Positions 47,568-55,846 of a DNA stretch of 64,000 nt are shown in pieces. Origin of the DNA: Allomeiothermus silvanus DSM 9946 (GTDB taxonomy: Bacteria; Deinococcota; Deinococci; Deinococcales; Thermaceae). The notes under the pieces were generated by a model. That model saw only the letters and a program-made list of their open reading frames with translations, had not been told where the DNA came from and did no database searches. A program made the position numbers and the translations under genes. Where the stretch lies: assembly GCF_000092125.1 (NCBI RefSeq), contig NC_014212.1, forward strand, positions 1,446,001 to 1,510,000, written 5' to 3'. The number at the start of each line of letters is the position of its first letter. Within the stretch, counting starts at the first letter, position 1.

Positions 47568-48659
47568 TAGGACTTACGCAGTTGGCTGAAGGATGTGGAG
47601 GGGATGGGCGAGATAACTTCGTATTGCCTCGCGAACAATGGACGCCTTGGCCTCGTACCAGCTCACCCCCCTGCGCAGCCGGTAGACCTCCAGCCGGAGG
47701 AAGGCCCGCAAAGCCAGGAGGAGGTGCCGCAGGATGGAGACCGCCTTCCTCACCTGGGCCCGCTCCACCCCACAGCACTGCTTGAGCCCCCGATGGTACA
47801 CTTCGATCCCCCATCCTTGCCGCTCTAACTCCGCCCGCTTCTCTTCGCTCATCCCCAGATGGTTCGTGGCCCAGTACTCCGCCTCCCCGTCCTTGGAGAG
47901 CGTTCGGAACACCCTCACGAACCCAAAACCCCGAAGATGAACCACCCTCCCCTCCCCAGGGATTTCCACCTCACGGATGGGTACATTTCCCTTCCCCTCC
48001 GGGTTGACCAGGCGGTTGCCCTTCAGCCGCGTCAGAAACCGCCAGCCAAAGCTGACTATGGCCTTGAGGTTCTCCAAGCTGGCATACCAGCTGTCCATCA
48101 GGACATATTCCGGCTGAAACCCCCGCTCCTTCGCTTTCTGGAGCATGGTCTGAAAGTGGTCGTTTTTGCTCTTCCCATCCTGGGGCTTGTCGTAGACCCG
48201 AAAGTCGCAGGGGATCAGGGCCTGCCCCTCCGTCCACAGCAGGGTCATGAGGGCGATGCCCCTAACCACCCTTTGGTGTTTGCCGCTCCAGTGGTAACTC
48301 ACCAGATCCATGTCCCGAGCGTAGGGCTTATCCAGGGTGGTGTCGTCCAGGATCAGCAGCCCCTCCCTGAGCTTCACGAAGGCCTTGGCCTCCTGCCACA
48401 GCGCCGCCGTGTCGGGCGGCTGTCTTTGCAGCAGGCGGGTAAAGGCATCATGGGCGGGAGGGCTCTTCTCCTTTGGACTACAGCGAGCGGCCTCGGTACA
48501 GGTGAAGACCCGCTGAGCGGCGATGAGAAAGTGGATGTAGTCCAGGTCATCGCACTTCGGTGGGTTCATGGGCATCACCCCCTTTGGAGAAGCTTGGCTA
48601 AGCACTCTCCTCCTAGCACACAGAAGAATGTCCAGTCAACTGCAACTGCGTAACTCCTA
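47568..48659 (-). mobile_element. IS701-like insertion sequence, copy B (1092 bp)
   Basis: Same length, ends and orientation as copy A. The target duplication ATTGT is seen at 47563-47567 and 48660-48664, a 5-bp repeat. It is inserted into the left terminal repeat of the IS481-family element, next to the initiator tRNA promoter. Its last bases also provide a stop codon for the IS481 transposase. Confidence 0.95.
47574..48569 (-). CDS. DDE transposase of the IS701-like element, copy B
   Basis: Identical in protein sequence to copies A and C (331 residues, same AGGGGGTG ribosome binding site before the ATG at 48569). It is intact, so the copy is potentially active. Confidence 0.9.
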   Translation of the reverse strand: MNPPKCDDLDYIHFLIAAQRVFTCTEAARCSPKEKSPPAHDAFTRLLQRQPPDTAALWQEAKAFVKLREGLLILDDTTLDKPYARDMDLVSYHWSGKHQRVVRGIALMTLLWTEGQALIPCDFRVYDKPQDGKSKNDHFQTMLQKAKERGFQPEYVLMDSWYASLENLKAIVSFGWRFLTRLKGNRLVNPEGKGNVPIREVEIPGEGRVVHLRGFGFVRVFRTLSKDGEAEYWATNHLGMSEEKRAELERQGWGIEVYHRGLKQCCGVERAQVRKAVSILRHLLLALRAFLRLEVYRLRRGVSWYEAKASIVREAIRSYLAHPLHILQPTA

Positions 48660-49724
48660 ATTGTAATCGGTCAACACATTTGAGACTCTTTGAGGAACCG
48701 ACTCCTCTTGCATCTTAGCCAAAAACTCCAGCGGAGCAAGACCCCCCAGGGCCATGTGAGGCCTTCGGCGGTTGTAGTAGTCCAGGTAGGTATCCAGCTC
48801 TGCCTGCAGCTCGCTGAGCGGGGTGGGCAAAGGCCGGGTGTAGAACTCCTCCTTGAAGGTCCGCTGCATCCGCTCCACGTGACCATTGAGTTTAGGACTC
48901 CTCGGCGGTAGCACAAACAAGGCAATCCCCAGAGCACAGCAGGCCTCCTCAAACTCGGCCATGAACTCGCTGCCCCCATCCACCTGGATGGCCCGGATGG
49001 GAAAAGGGGCCCTGGCCAGAAGCAAGGACAAGAACCCCTCAGAAAGCTTAGCCGTGGCCCGGCTGTGCACCTCCGCCAGGACAAACCGGCTATGGAGGTC
49101 AATCGCCGAGAAGTGCTTGACCATGCTTCCCGGTCCTAAGGTCAGGGTGAGGGTGTCCACCTGGACCAGGTCCCCAGGAGCCCTGGCCTCGTATCCTCGG
49201 GGCTTCCTTTTGGCGTAGGGCCGGTTTACCCTTCGCTTTAGCTTCCCTCTTTGAGTCCGGGCCAGGTAGCCGGCCACGCTCTCGATACGTCGGTGCTTCT
49301 CCAGGTAGGCCAGGATGCGCCCCACCGTGCGTTCGCTCATCTGGAAACCCTCCTTGCGGAGGGTAAGCCAGATGGACCAGCGTCCCCAGGTGGGGTTTTC
49401 CTTGCGGAGAGTTTCTATTCTAATGAGCAGCCCTGGGGTCCAGTGGACCTTTGTGCGCAGGTGCTTAGGGCGGCGGGAGCGGGGTTTGAGTCCAGCCAGG
49501 CCCTTTTCTTTTAGGGCTTTTTGCCAGCGGTGGTAGGTGGCCCGGCTGATCCCGACCAGGTCCTGGATCTCCTTCCAGCTCTTTTTACTTTCACGCAGGG
49601 CTTTGACCAGTCGGAGCTTGCGCAGACGTTCCTGGACCTCTGGGTCGCTTGCGTTGGCCTCGGCCAGCCTCTGTGCTTGTCTAGCGCCTCTCCATATCTC
49701 TCGGCCAACGGTGGTAAACTGCAC
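48657..49724 (-). CDS. IS481-family transposase
   Basis: Integrase-like transposase of 355 residues. The N-terminal helix-turn-helix region is KSWKEIQDLVGISRATYHRWQKALKEKG, and the rve catalytic domain shows D in DLVQVDTLTL, D in IQVDGGSEF, and E in NGHVERMQRTFKEEF. The start is GTG 49724 with AAGGAGGT upstream. The C-terminal codons run through the left terminal repeat. The present stop (TAG at 48657-48659) lies in the end of IS701-like copy B; the original frame would end one codon later in flanking DNA. Confidence 0.93.
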   Translation of the reverse strand: MQFTTVGREIWRGARQAQRLAEANASDPEVQERLRKLRLVKALRESKKSWKEIQDLVGISRATYHRWQKALKEKGLAGLKPRSRRPKHLRTKVHWTPGLLIRIETLRKENPTWGRWSIWLTLRKEGFQMSERTVGRILAYLEKHRRIESVAGYLARTQRGKLKRRVNRPYAKRKPRGYEARAPGDLVQVDTLTLTLGPGSMVKHFSAIDLHSRFVLAEVHSRATAKLSEGFLSLLLARAPFPIRAIQVDGGSEFMAEFEEACCALGIALFVLPPRSPKLNGHVERMQRTFKEEFYTRPLPTPLSELQAELDTYLDYYNRRRPHMALGGLAPLEFLAKMQEESVPQRVSNVLTDYN

Positions 49725-49786
49725 CTGGGGAACCTCCTTTCCTGGTCGGTTCCCCTCTTTTTATCCCAGCTTAGAGTCTCACATGT

Positions 49787-50878
49787 TAGGAGTTACGCAG
49801 TTGCAGTTGACTGGACATTCTTCTGTGTGCTAGGAGGAGAGTGCTTAGCCAAGCTTCTCCAAAGGGGGTGATGCCCATGAACCCACCGAAGTGCGATGAC
49901 CTGGACTACATCCACTTTCTCATCGCCGCTCAGCGGGTCTTCACCTGTACCGAGGCCGCTCGCTGTAGTCCAAAGGAGAAGAGCCCTCCCGCCCATGATG
50001 CCTTTACCCGCCTGCTGCAAAGACAGCCGCCCGACACGGCGGCGCTGTGGCAGGAGGCCAAGGCCTTCGTGAAGCTCAGGGAGGGGCTGCTGATCCTGGA
50101 CGACACCACCCTGGATAAGCCCTACGCTCGGGACATGGATCTGGTGAGTTACCACTGGAGCGGCAAACACCAAAGGGTGGTTAGGGGCATCGCCCTCATG
50201 ACCCTGCTGTGGACGGAGGGGCAGGCCCTGATCCCCTGCGACTTTCGGGTCTACGACAAGCCCCAGGATGGGAAGAGCAAAAACGACCACTTTCAGACCA
50301 TGCTCCAGAAAGCGAAGGAGCGGGGGTTTCAGCCGGAATATGTCCTGATGGACAGCTGGTATGCCAGCTTGGAGAACCTCAAGGCCATAGTCAGCTTTGG
50401 CTGGCGGTTTCTGACGCGGCTGAAGGGCAACCGCCTGGTCAACCCGGAGGGGAAGGGAAATGTACCCATCCGTGAGGTGGAAATCCCTGGGGAGGGGAGG
50501 GTGGTTCATCTTCGGGGTTTTGGGTTCGTGAGGGTGTTCCGAACGCTCTCCAAGGACGGGGAGGCGGAGTACTGGGCCACGAACCATCTGGGGATGAGCG
50601 AAGAGAAGCGGGCGGAGTTAGAGCGGCAAGGATGGGGGATCGAAGTGTACCATCGGGGGCTCAAGCAGTGCTGTGGGGTGGAGCGGGCCCAGGTGAGGAA
50701 GGCGGTCTCCATCCTGCGGCACCTCCTCCTGGCTTTGCGGGCCTTCCTCCGGCTGGAGGTCTACCGGCTGCGCAGGGGGGTGAGCTGGTACGAGGCCAAG
50801 GCGTCCATTGTTCGCGAGGCAATACGAAGTTATCTCGCCCATCCCCTCCACATCCTTCAGCCAACTGCGTAAGTCCTA
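49787..50878 (+). mobile_element. IS701-like insertion sequence, copy C (1092 bp)
   Basis: Opposite orientation to copies A and B, ends TAGGAG and TCCTA as in them. It is flanked by ACATGT at 49781-49786 and 50879-50884, a 6-bp duplication of a word within the right terminal repeat of the IS481-family element. Confidence 0.95.
49877..50872 (+). CDS. DDE transposase of the IS701-like element, copy C
   Basis: Protein identical to copies A and B, on the plus strand. ATG 49877 follows GGGGGTG by six bases; ATG 49871 in the same frame is the alternative two codons upstream. Confidence 0.9.
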   Translation: MNPPKCDDLDYIHFLIAAQRVFTCTEAARCSPKEKSPPAHDAFTRLLQRQPPDTAALWQEAKAFVKLREGLLILDDTTLDKPYARDMDLVSYHWSGKHQRVVRGIALMTLLWTEGQALIPCDFRVYDKPQDGKSKNDHFQTMLQKAKERGFQPEYVLMDSWYASLENLKAIVSFGWRFLTRLKGNRLVNPEGKGNVPIREVEIPGEGRVVHLRGFGFVRVFRTLSKDGEAEYWATNHLGMSEEKRAELERQGWGIEVYHRGLKQCCGVERAQVRKAVSILRHLLLALRAFLRLEVYRLRRGVSWYEAKASIVREAIRSYLAHPLHILQPTA

Positions 50879-50993
50879 ACATGTGTTTGTCCGGGTTCAA
50901 TATCACCAGAAGCAGGGAAAGTGCATGTTAGCATGAACACGGAAGGCGTTTGAGAGCGAGAGCTGAAATGAGGATATCCGTGGAGGACGCGAT

Positions 50994-52478
50994 ATGAAAC
51001 GATACTGGGTCACAGCATGTGTAGCCCTGTCCGTAGGGCTGGCCCAGCAACAAACCCCATCGGCGCAGCCCCAGCCAGAACAGACTCCACCGCAGCAGAC
51101 CCAACCGGCCAACCCTGCGTTGCAGAAGGCCCAGGCCGACCTCGAGGCGAACCGTTTGGACGACGCGGTCAGGGGCTTCGAACTGGTAATCGCCCAGGAC
51201 TATAGCAACTACCCAGCCCACTTCGGACTCGGTTTAGCCCTCTACCGCAAGGGTGATCTGCGCGGGGCTCGTTTCGAGTTCCAGCAACTTACGGTTCTGG
51301 CCCCGGAGCGCTACGATGGCTGGTTTAACCTGGGCGTTACCCTGGATCGCTTGGGCCAGGATGCCGAGGCTTCTCAAGCCTTTGCCCGGGCTGTGCAGAT
51401 CGGAGAGCAGGCCGGGCTTACGCCCGCGTCGCTGCGGCCCGCTTACTTGGGCTTGGCCAAGGCTCTGCGCGACCAGCAGAAGTTCGCTGAGGCGGCGATG
51501 GCCCTGGAGAATGCCGCCAAAAAGCTCCCCAACGACCAGGAGATCAACCTGCAACTAGCCGATAGCCTCACCCGCTCCGGCAGGCAGCTCGAGGCCATCC
51601 CCTACCTTTACAAGATCCTGAACGGAGATCGGGGCAACGTCACCGCCACCACCCTGTTGGTGGACATCTACGTAGCTCAGGACTTGCGGGATCGGGCGAT
51701 GCGCGAACTCGACCGCAGCCTCGAGGCTGTCCAGGATTCGCGCCAGAAGGCTTTGCTGCTATTCAAGAAGGCTGAACTCTCCACCGGCGCGGCCCGTGAG
51801 GCAGCGTTACGTCAGGCAGTCCAGCTCGACCCCAAGCTGTGGCAGGCCCAGTTCAACTTGGGTCTCCTGCGCCTCCAGGCGGCTCAGGCCCAGCAGGCCC
51901 TGGGCCCTTTGCAGGCCGCGTACAGCCAGGTTCCCGAGGAACCGAAGGTGCTCCTGGCCCTGGCCTCGGCGTATGACCAGCTTAAACGTCCTGCAGACGC
52001 GGCCCGGTTCGCGGCATTGGCGGCGCGGCTGTCTCAGGGCGCCGACAAGTTCGAGGCCCTGATGATTCAAGGCAAAGCGGCCTACCAACAAGGCCGTCAC
52101 AATGAAGCCCAGGAGGCGTTGGCCCAAGCCACCCAGCTCAAGGCAGACAGCGCTTCAGCCTGGCTCTACCTGGGGCTTAGCCAGTACGCGGTTAAGAATT
52201 ACGGTGGGGCCATCGCCTCGCTCGAGCGCGCCCAAAGCTTGGATGCCAACGATGCAAATGTGGCGGTCAACCTCGGAGCGGCCTATCTGGCGGCGGGCCG
52301 CTACTCCGACGCCGAGCGGGTACTGCGTCAGGTGGTCAACCAAGATACCCGCAATGCGGTGGCTTGGTACAACCTAGGTTGGGCGCTGCGCTCCTTAGCG
52401 CGAGAGAACGAGGCCAAGCGAGCCTGGCAGCGTTCGCTTGAACTCGGCTACGAGCCAGCTCGAGCCTTGTTGCGCTGA
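50994..52478 (+). CDS. Exported TPR-repeat protein
   Basis: A 494-residue protein with a signal peptide (KRYWVTACVALSVGLA) and a Gln/Pro-rich linker. The rest is built of about ten to twelve tetratricopeptide units, for example YPAHFGLGLALYRKGDLRGARFEFQQLTVLAP, ending with NAVAWYNLGWALRSLARENEAKRAWQRSLELG. TPR proteins act as assembly scaffolds; no specific partner is indicated. GTGGAGG precedes ATG 50994. It starts 95 bp after the transposon end, so its promoter may have been altered by the insertion. I see no clear -35/-10 pair in those 95 bp. Confidence 0.88.
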   Translation: MKRYWVTACVALSVGLAQQQTPSAQPQPEQTPPQQTQPANPALQKAQADLEANRLDDAVRGFELVIAQDYSNYPAHFGLGLALYRKGDLRGARFEFQQLTVLAPERYDGWFNLGVTLDRLGQDAEASQAFARAVQIGEQAGLTPASLRPAYLGLAKALRDQQKFAEAAMALENAAKKLPNDQEINLQLADSLTRSGRQLEAIPYLYKILNGDRGNVTATTLLVDIYVAQDLRDRAMRELDRSLEAVQDSRQKALLLFKKAELSTGAAREAALRQAVQLDPKLWQAQFNLGLLRLQAAQAQQALGPLQAAYSQVPEEPKVLLALASAYDQLKRPADAARFAALAARLSQGADKFEALMIQGKAAYQQGRHNEAQEALAQATQLKADSASAWLYLGLSQYAVKNYGGAIASLERAQSLDANDANVAVNLGAAYLAAGRYSDAERVLRQVVNQDTRNAVAWYNLGWALRSLARENEAKRAWQRSLELGYEPARALLR

Positions 52479-52811
52479 AGATGGGACTGAGGGATTGCGC
52501 TTGGGTGCAGTTGTGTTCATGGGATGACTTAGCTTGAGGCTTGGTTGATGTTGGGTGGCACTGGCGCTAAACCCATTCCTGATGTTTTCAAAACCGACTA
52601 GTAGCCGCTGCGACGGGCCCGGTATTCGCCGGGCGACAGGCTTCAAGGTGCATTCGTCCTCACGTTTGTGCTTTATCGGTTAAGCTGTGCCAAGGGAAGT
52701 TTATCGCCATGAGACCTCGCAGGATGGATGGATCAGAGGGGCGGCATCTGGTTGCATCCCCGCTGTGCGGCGAAAGAAGCGCCTTGCCTTGGACACACAC
52801 AGAGGAAAACT
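52479..52811. other. Non-coding stretch of 333 bp
   Basis: No plausible gene. A GC hairpin GCCCGG-tattcg-CCGGGC lies at about 52618-52635 and could end the TPR transcript, but no T-run follows. The second half is AT-richer and probably contains the promoter for the SPOR gene; TTAAGCT near 52678 is a weak -10 candidate. Confidence 0.4.
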
Positions 52812-53600
52812 ATGGGTTGGTTACGAGATAATTGGCTCGATGCGGTAATCTTCGTGCTATTCGCGCTGGTGGTGGCTGGGGTGGTATTGTTTCTGACCGG
52901 GGTCAACCCCTTCGCCCGTCCACCGGCCAGTCCGGCTCAGGCCACCCCCGCCCAGACCCCCCCTCCGGCTTCACAAACTCCCCCCCAGACCCCTACGACG
53001 GCCAATCCCCCGGTCCAGGTTATTCCAGTGTTGCCGAAGGCCCCCAGCGAGACCCCACCGCCCGCCCCCGCGCCTGCAGCGACCCAGCCCACCCCGGCCA
53101 ACCCCAGCCCTGCGGTAACTCCGGCACCGCGCCCTGCTCCGGCTACCGGGAGCTGGCGGGTAGCAGTAGGGGCTTTCTCCGATGCCGCGAACGCTAACCG
53201 CCTGGCAGACTCTTTACGAGCCCAGGGTTACGCGGTGCAACTTGAGCCCGCGGGTAGCGTGACTCGGGTGGTGCTGGGACCGTTCCCCAGCGAGGAGCGG
53301 GCTCGAGCGGTAGCCCAGGGGCTATCCCAGTACGAGACTCGGGTTTACCGAGGGACTGTCCCGACCAATCCCCCATCTTCGATGAACAATCCTAGCCGTT
53401 ACTTACAGGTGGGGGCTTTTCGCAACAGCGTTAGCGCCGAGGCGCTGGTGTCGCAACTTAAAGCTGCCGGTTACCCGGTGGTGCTAGCCCGCGAAGGCGA
53501 GTTGATTAGGGTCCGTGTAGGGCCCTTGAGCGAGGATCGTCTCGAGGCAACCAAATCGGCTTTGCGTGGATTGGGCCTGTCTCCTTTGGAGGTTCGCTGA
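52812..53600 (+). CDS. Membrane-anchored SPOR-domain protein
   Basis: A 262-residue protein with one transmembrane helix (AVIFVLFALVVAGVVLFLTG), a low-complexity Pro/Ala/Thr linker of about 90 residues, and two SPOR domains (WRVAVGAFSDAANANRLADSLRAQGYAV and YLQVGAFRNSVSAEALVSQLKAAGYPV). SPOR domains bind denuded peptidoglycan at the division septum, so a cell-envelope role is likely. ATG 52812 has AGAGGA upstream; an in-frame start 28 codons earlier is less likely because it would precede the helix with a polar tail and has no ribosome binding site. The stop overlaps the rex start (TGATG). Confidence 0.88.
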   Translation: MGWLRDNWLDAVIFVLFALVVAGVVLFLTGVNPFARPPASPAQATPAQTPPPASQTPPQTPTTANPPVQVIPVLPKAPSETPPPAPAPAATQPTPANPSPAVTPAPRPAPATGSWRVAVGAFSDAANANRLADSLRAQGYAVQLEPAGSVTRVVLGPFPSEERARAVAQGLSQYETRVYRGTVPTNPPSSMNNPSRYLQVGAFRNSVSAEALVSQLKAAGYPVVLAREGELIRVRVGPLSEDRLEATKSALRGLGLSPLEVR

Positions 53601-54241
53601 TGGCTAAGGTTCCTAGTGCTGCGATTTCGCGCTTGGTGACGTATTTACGTATTTTGGAAGACCTCGAGGCGGCGGGCGTCAATCGCACCTCGAGCGAGCA
53701 ACTGGCCGAGGAAGCCCAGGTTACGGCTTTCCAGGTACGTAAAGACCTCTCGTACTTCGGCAGCTATGGTACGCGAGGGGTGGGCTACACGGTACAAGTC
53801 TTGCGCCGCGAGTTGCGCCAGATCCTGGGGCTCAACCGCCGCTGGGGGCTTTGCATTGTGGGTATGGGCCGCATCGGCCAGGCTTTGGCTGATTACCCGG
53901 GCTTTAGTTCGACCTTTGAACTCAAGGGGTTTTTTGATATTGACCCGGCCAAACACCACCTCAGCTTCGGCGGGATTCCGGTGCAGGGGATGGAGGAATT
54001 ACCGCGTGCTGTAGCCGAGCGCCACATTGAACTGGGCTTAATTGCAGTGCCTGGTCAAATGGCCCAGAGTGTTGCTGATCAGCTAGTAGAATCCGGCATT
54101 AAGGGGATCCTCAACTTCGCCCCGGTGGTGCTGGAGGTGCCCAAGGACGTGGCCGTGGAAAATGTAGACTTTCTGGCCGGTTTGTCGAGGTTGAGTTTTT
54201 TTGCCTTGAATCCTAAATGGCGAGAGGAGATGGTTGGATGA
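53600..54241 (+). CDS. rex: Redox-sensing transcriptional repressor Rex
   Basis: Senses the NADH/NAD ratio and represses respiratory or fermentative genes. It has 213 residues. The N-terminal winged helix (VNRTSSEQLAEEAQVTAFQVRKDLSYFGSYGTRGVGY) carries the diagnostic QVRKDLSYFG. The Rossmann domain has CIVGMGRIGQALADY and FFDIDPAKHH, and the C-terminus GILNFAPVVLEVP plus the swapped helix DFLAGLSRLSFFAL. It is translationally coupled to the SPOR gene and overlaps the lipoprotein gene (ATGA). Confidence 0.96.
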   Translation: MAKVPSAAISRLVTYLRILEDLEAAGVNRTSSEQLAEEAQVTAFQVRKDLSYFGSYGTRGVGYTVQVLRRELRQILGLNRRWGLCIVGMGRIGQALADYPGFSSTFELKGFFDIDPAKHHLSFGGIPVQGMEELPRAVAERHIELGLIAVPGQMAQSVADQLVESGIKGILNFAPVVLEVPKDVAVENVDFLAGLSRLSFFALNPKWREEMVG

Positions 54242-54696
54242 AAAAATGGCTGATGCTTGGGGCTATCGCAACCGTTCTGGTCTTGGTCGGATGTAACAAT
54301 TTCCGCTGGGAAACCTCCATCCCAACAGTGGAGTTGGGTATTTCTCAGTCGAAGCTGACCTCTAATACCGTTAGCGACCCAACTACAGGGCAACAAACCA
54401 TTACCTATACCCTCAATCTCACCATAGATGCTTATACCCTTCCGGGCTCACCGGGTGGTACCATCGTCGCCATCAACCTAACGGGAGGAGGGTTACTACC
54501 TTCAGGGATTATCGCAGTGGAGGCTTGTCCTTCCACTTCCACAAAACTCTGCGGCCCGTATTCGCAAAGCACAAGCATTAACTTTGGGACCACCCCGCCA
54601 CAACCAGGAAGCATTCAAATTGAATCGTTCTTGGTAAAAGGTTTCACCGGCAATGCCAGAACTATCACTTTGCCCAAGCCCCAGCCAGTTTACTGA
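54238..54696 (+). CDS. Small putative lipoprotein
   Basis: A 152-residue protein with a lipoprotein signal peptide ending in VLVLVGC (lipobox with the cysteine at about residue 19). The mature part is Thr/Ser/Gly/Pro rich and beta-like, without a recognised domain. Its codon use is less GC-rich than that of its neighbours. ATG 54238 overlaps the rex stop. Function unknown. Confidence 0.7.
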   Translation: MKKWLMLGAIATVLVLVGCNNFRWETSIPTVELGISQSKLTSNTVSDPTTGQQTITYTLNLTIDAYTLPGSPGGTIVAINLTGGGLLPSGIIAVEACPSTSTKLCGPYSQSTSINFGTTPPQPGSIQIESFLVKGFTGNARTITLPKPQPVY

Positions 54697-54734
54697 TCTC
54701 TCACCTTAGGCCACGGTCTTTCAGGTCGCCTGGG

Positions 54735-54740
54735 GTATAC
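54735..54740 (+). promoter_or_regulatory. -10 box of the polyprenyl synthase gene
   Basis: TATACT with the predicted transcript start within three bases of ATG 54750, giving an essentially leaderless message. No good -35 hexamer is seen. Confidence 0.5.
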
Positions 54741-54749
54741 TTTGGGGCG

Positions 54750-55709
54750 ATGAGCGTGAAGGTTGTCACCAGCGATCTCGAGCCCCTCTTGAACACGTTC
54801 GAGGAGTACCTGCGCGAGCTGGTGCGGTCGGATGTGGAGTTTATCCGCCTGATTGAGGACGACCTGGTGACAGCCGGGGGCAAGCGAGTACGCCCCCAGC
54901 TCGCCTTCTTGGCCTCTCGTGCGCTTGGGGGTGTTCCCTACGAGATGGAATTGGCCCTGGCGGTTGAGTTGCTGCACTCTACTACGCTTCTTCACGATGA
55001 TCTGGTAGACGACGCCGAAACCCGCCGGGGGCACGTCGCAGCCTTCCGCAAATATGGCAATGCGGTCTCGGTGCTGGCGGGAGACTACCTGCTCTCGAGG
55101 CTGCTGTACTTGCTCTCGATTACCGGCCGGATGGAGTTGGTGTACATGTTCTCTGAAGTCGCCCGTGAGCTGGCGGAAAGCGAGGTGCTCCAGTTCCAGA
55201 TCGCTGCGTTAGGCGACTACTCCTTTGAAGCCTATGAGCGGATCATCACCGGCAAAACCGCCTCGCTGATGCGCCTGGCTTGCGAGGGGGCAGCGGTGCT
55301 GGGCAATGCCCCCAGCGAGTGGCGGCAGGCCCTGGCAGACTTTGGCCTTTTCTATGGCCAGGCTTTCCAGATGCGCGATGATTATCTAGATCTCATGGGG
55401 ACGCCGGAAACTCTGGGTAAACCCATTGGCGGAGATGTGCGCGAAGGTAAACTCACCGCCATCACCCTGCGCTTGCTGGATATCTATCCGCAGGAGACCT
55501 TGGAGATCCTCCACCGCCGGGGGGCAGACCCAGAGGACATCGAGATCTTGCGCAAGCTGGCGGTGGCTGCGGGGGTGGATCGGGAGGTGGTGCAGTCCAT
55601 TCAGGGGCGGATAGACCGGGCCGTCGCCGCACTTTCGGCGCTGCCGCCTAGCCCCAGTCGGGAAGCCCTCGAGGTCTTAGCTAAGCGGGAGGCCTCGCGC
55701 CTAACCTGA
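54750..55709 (+). CDS. Long-chain polyprenyl diphosphate synthase
   Basis: Trans-prenyltransferase that extends FPP/GGPP with IPP units, most likely for the menaquinone side chain. It has 319 residues. The first aspartate-rich motif is LLHDDLVDDAETRRG and the second QMRDDYLDLMG, with GKTASLMRLACEG between them. Residues before the first motif are small (STT), which favours a long product. The N-terminal helix FEEYLRELVRSDVEFIRLIEDDLVTAGGKRVRP is typical. GGPP synthase for carotenoids is the alternative. Confidence 0.88.
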   Translation: MSVKVVTSDLEPLLNTFEEYLRELVRSDVEFIRLIEDDLVTAGGKRVRPQLAFLASRALGGVPYEMELALAVELLHSTTLLHDDLVDDAETRRGHVAAFRKYGNAVSVLAGDYLLSRLLYLLSITGRMELVYMFSEVARELAESEVLQFQIAALGDYSFEAYERIITGKTASLMRLACEGAAVLGNAPSEWRQALADFGLFYGQAFQMRDDYLDLMGTPETLGKPIGGDVREGKLTAITLRLLDIYPQETLEILHRRGADPEDIEILRKLAVAAGVDREVVQSIQGRIDRAVAALSALPPSPSREALEVLAKREASRLT

Positions 55710-55824
55710 TAGTGGGTGTTTTCTCGGGGATCCTCGCCTGTCAGGGGGAGGGTAACCGGATTAAGCCGAAAACTGCCCAAGACTCCGCACCCAGTAGGCA
55801 TAGGCCAGTCCGCAAGCCCAGGGA

Positions 55825-55830
55825 TATAAT
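55825..55830 (+). promoter_or_regulatory. -10 box of gdhA
   Basis: A perfect TATAAT about 17 bases before the gdhA ATG (55847). Because it overlaps an upstream in-frame ATG (55829), it argues against that ATG being the start. No strong -35 is seen. Confidence 0.55.
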
Positions 55831-55846
55831 GCCCTGCGGTGATGAC

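Larger units (their letters stand above)
47565..50899 (-). mobile_element. IS481-family element carrying two nested IS701-like insertions
   Basis: Without its guests, the element has ends TTGTAATCGGTCAACACAT and TTGAACCCGGACAAACACAT, which both continue into TGAGACTCT, a terminal inverted repeat of about 29 bp with a few gaps. The left end begins at 47565, is cut after a few bases by IS701-like copy B, and resumes at 48660. The right end is cut by copy C at 49787 and resumes at 50879-50899. The flanks carry ATAT on both sides (47561-47564 and about 50900-50903), a probable 4-bp duplication. The order B-IS481-C resembles a composite transposon. Confidence 0.8.

Noticed and set aside
47561-52478. 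Composite transposon carrying the TPR gene as cargo
   Set aside because: The TPR gene lies outside the right end at about 50899; between the two IS701-like copies only the IS481 transposase is found.
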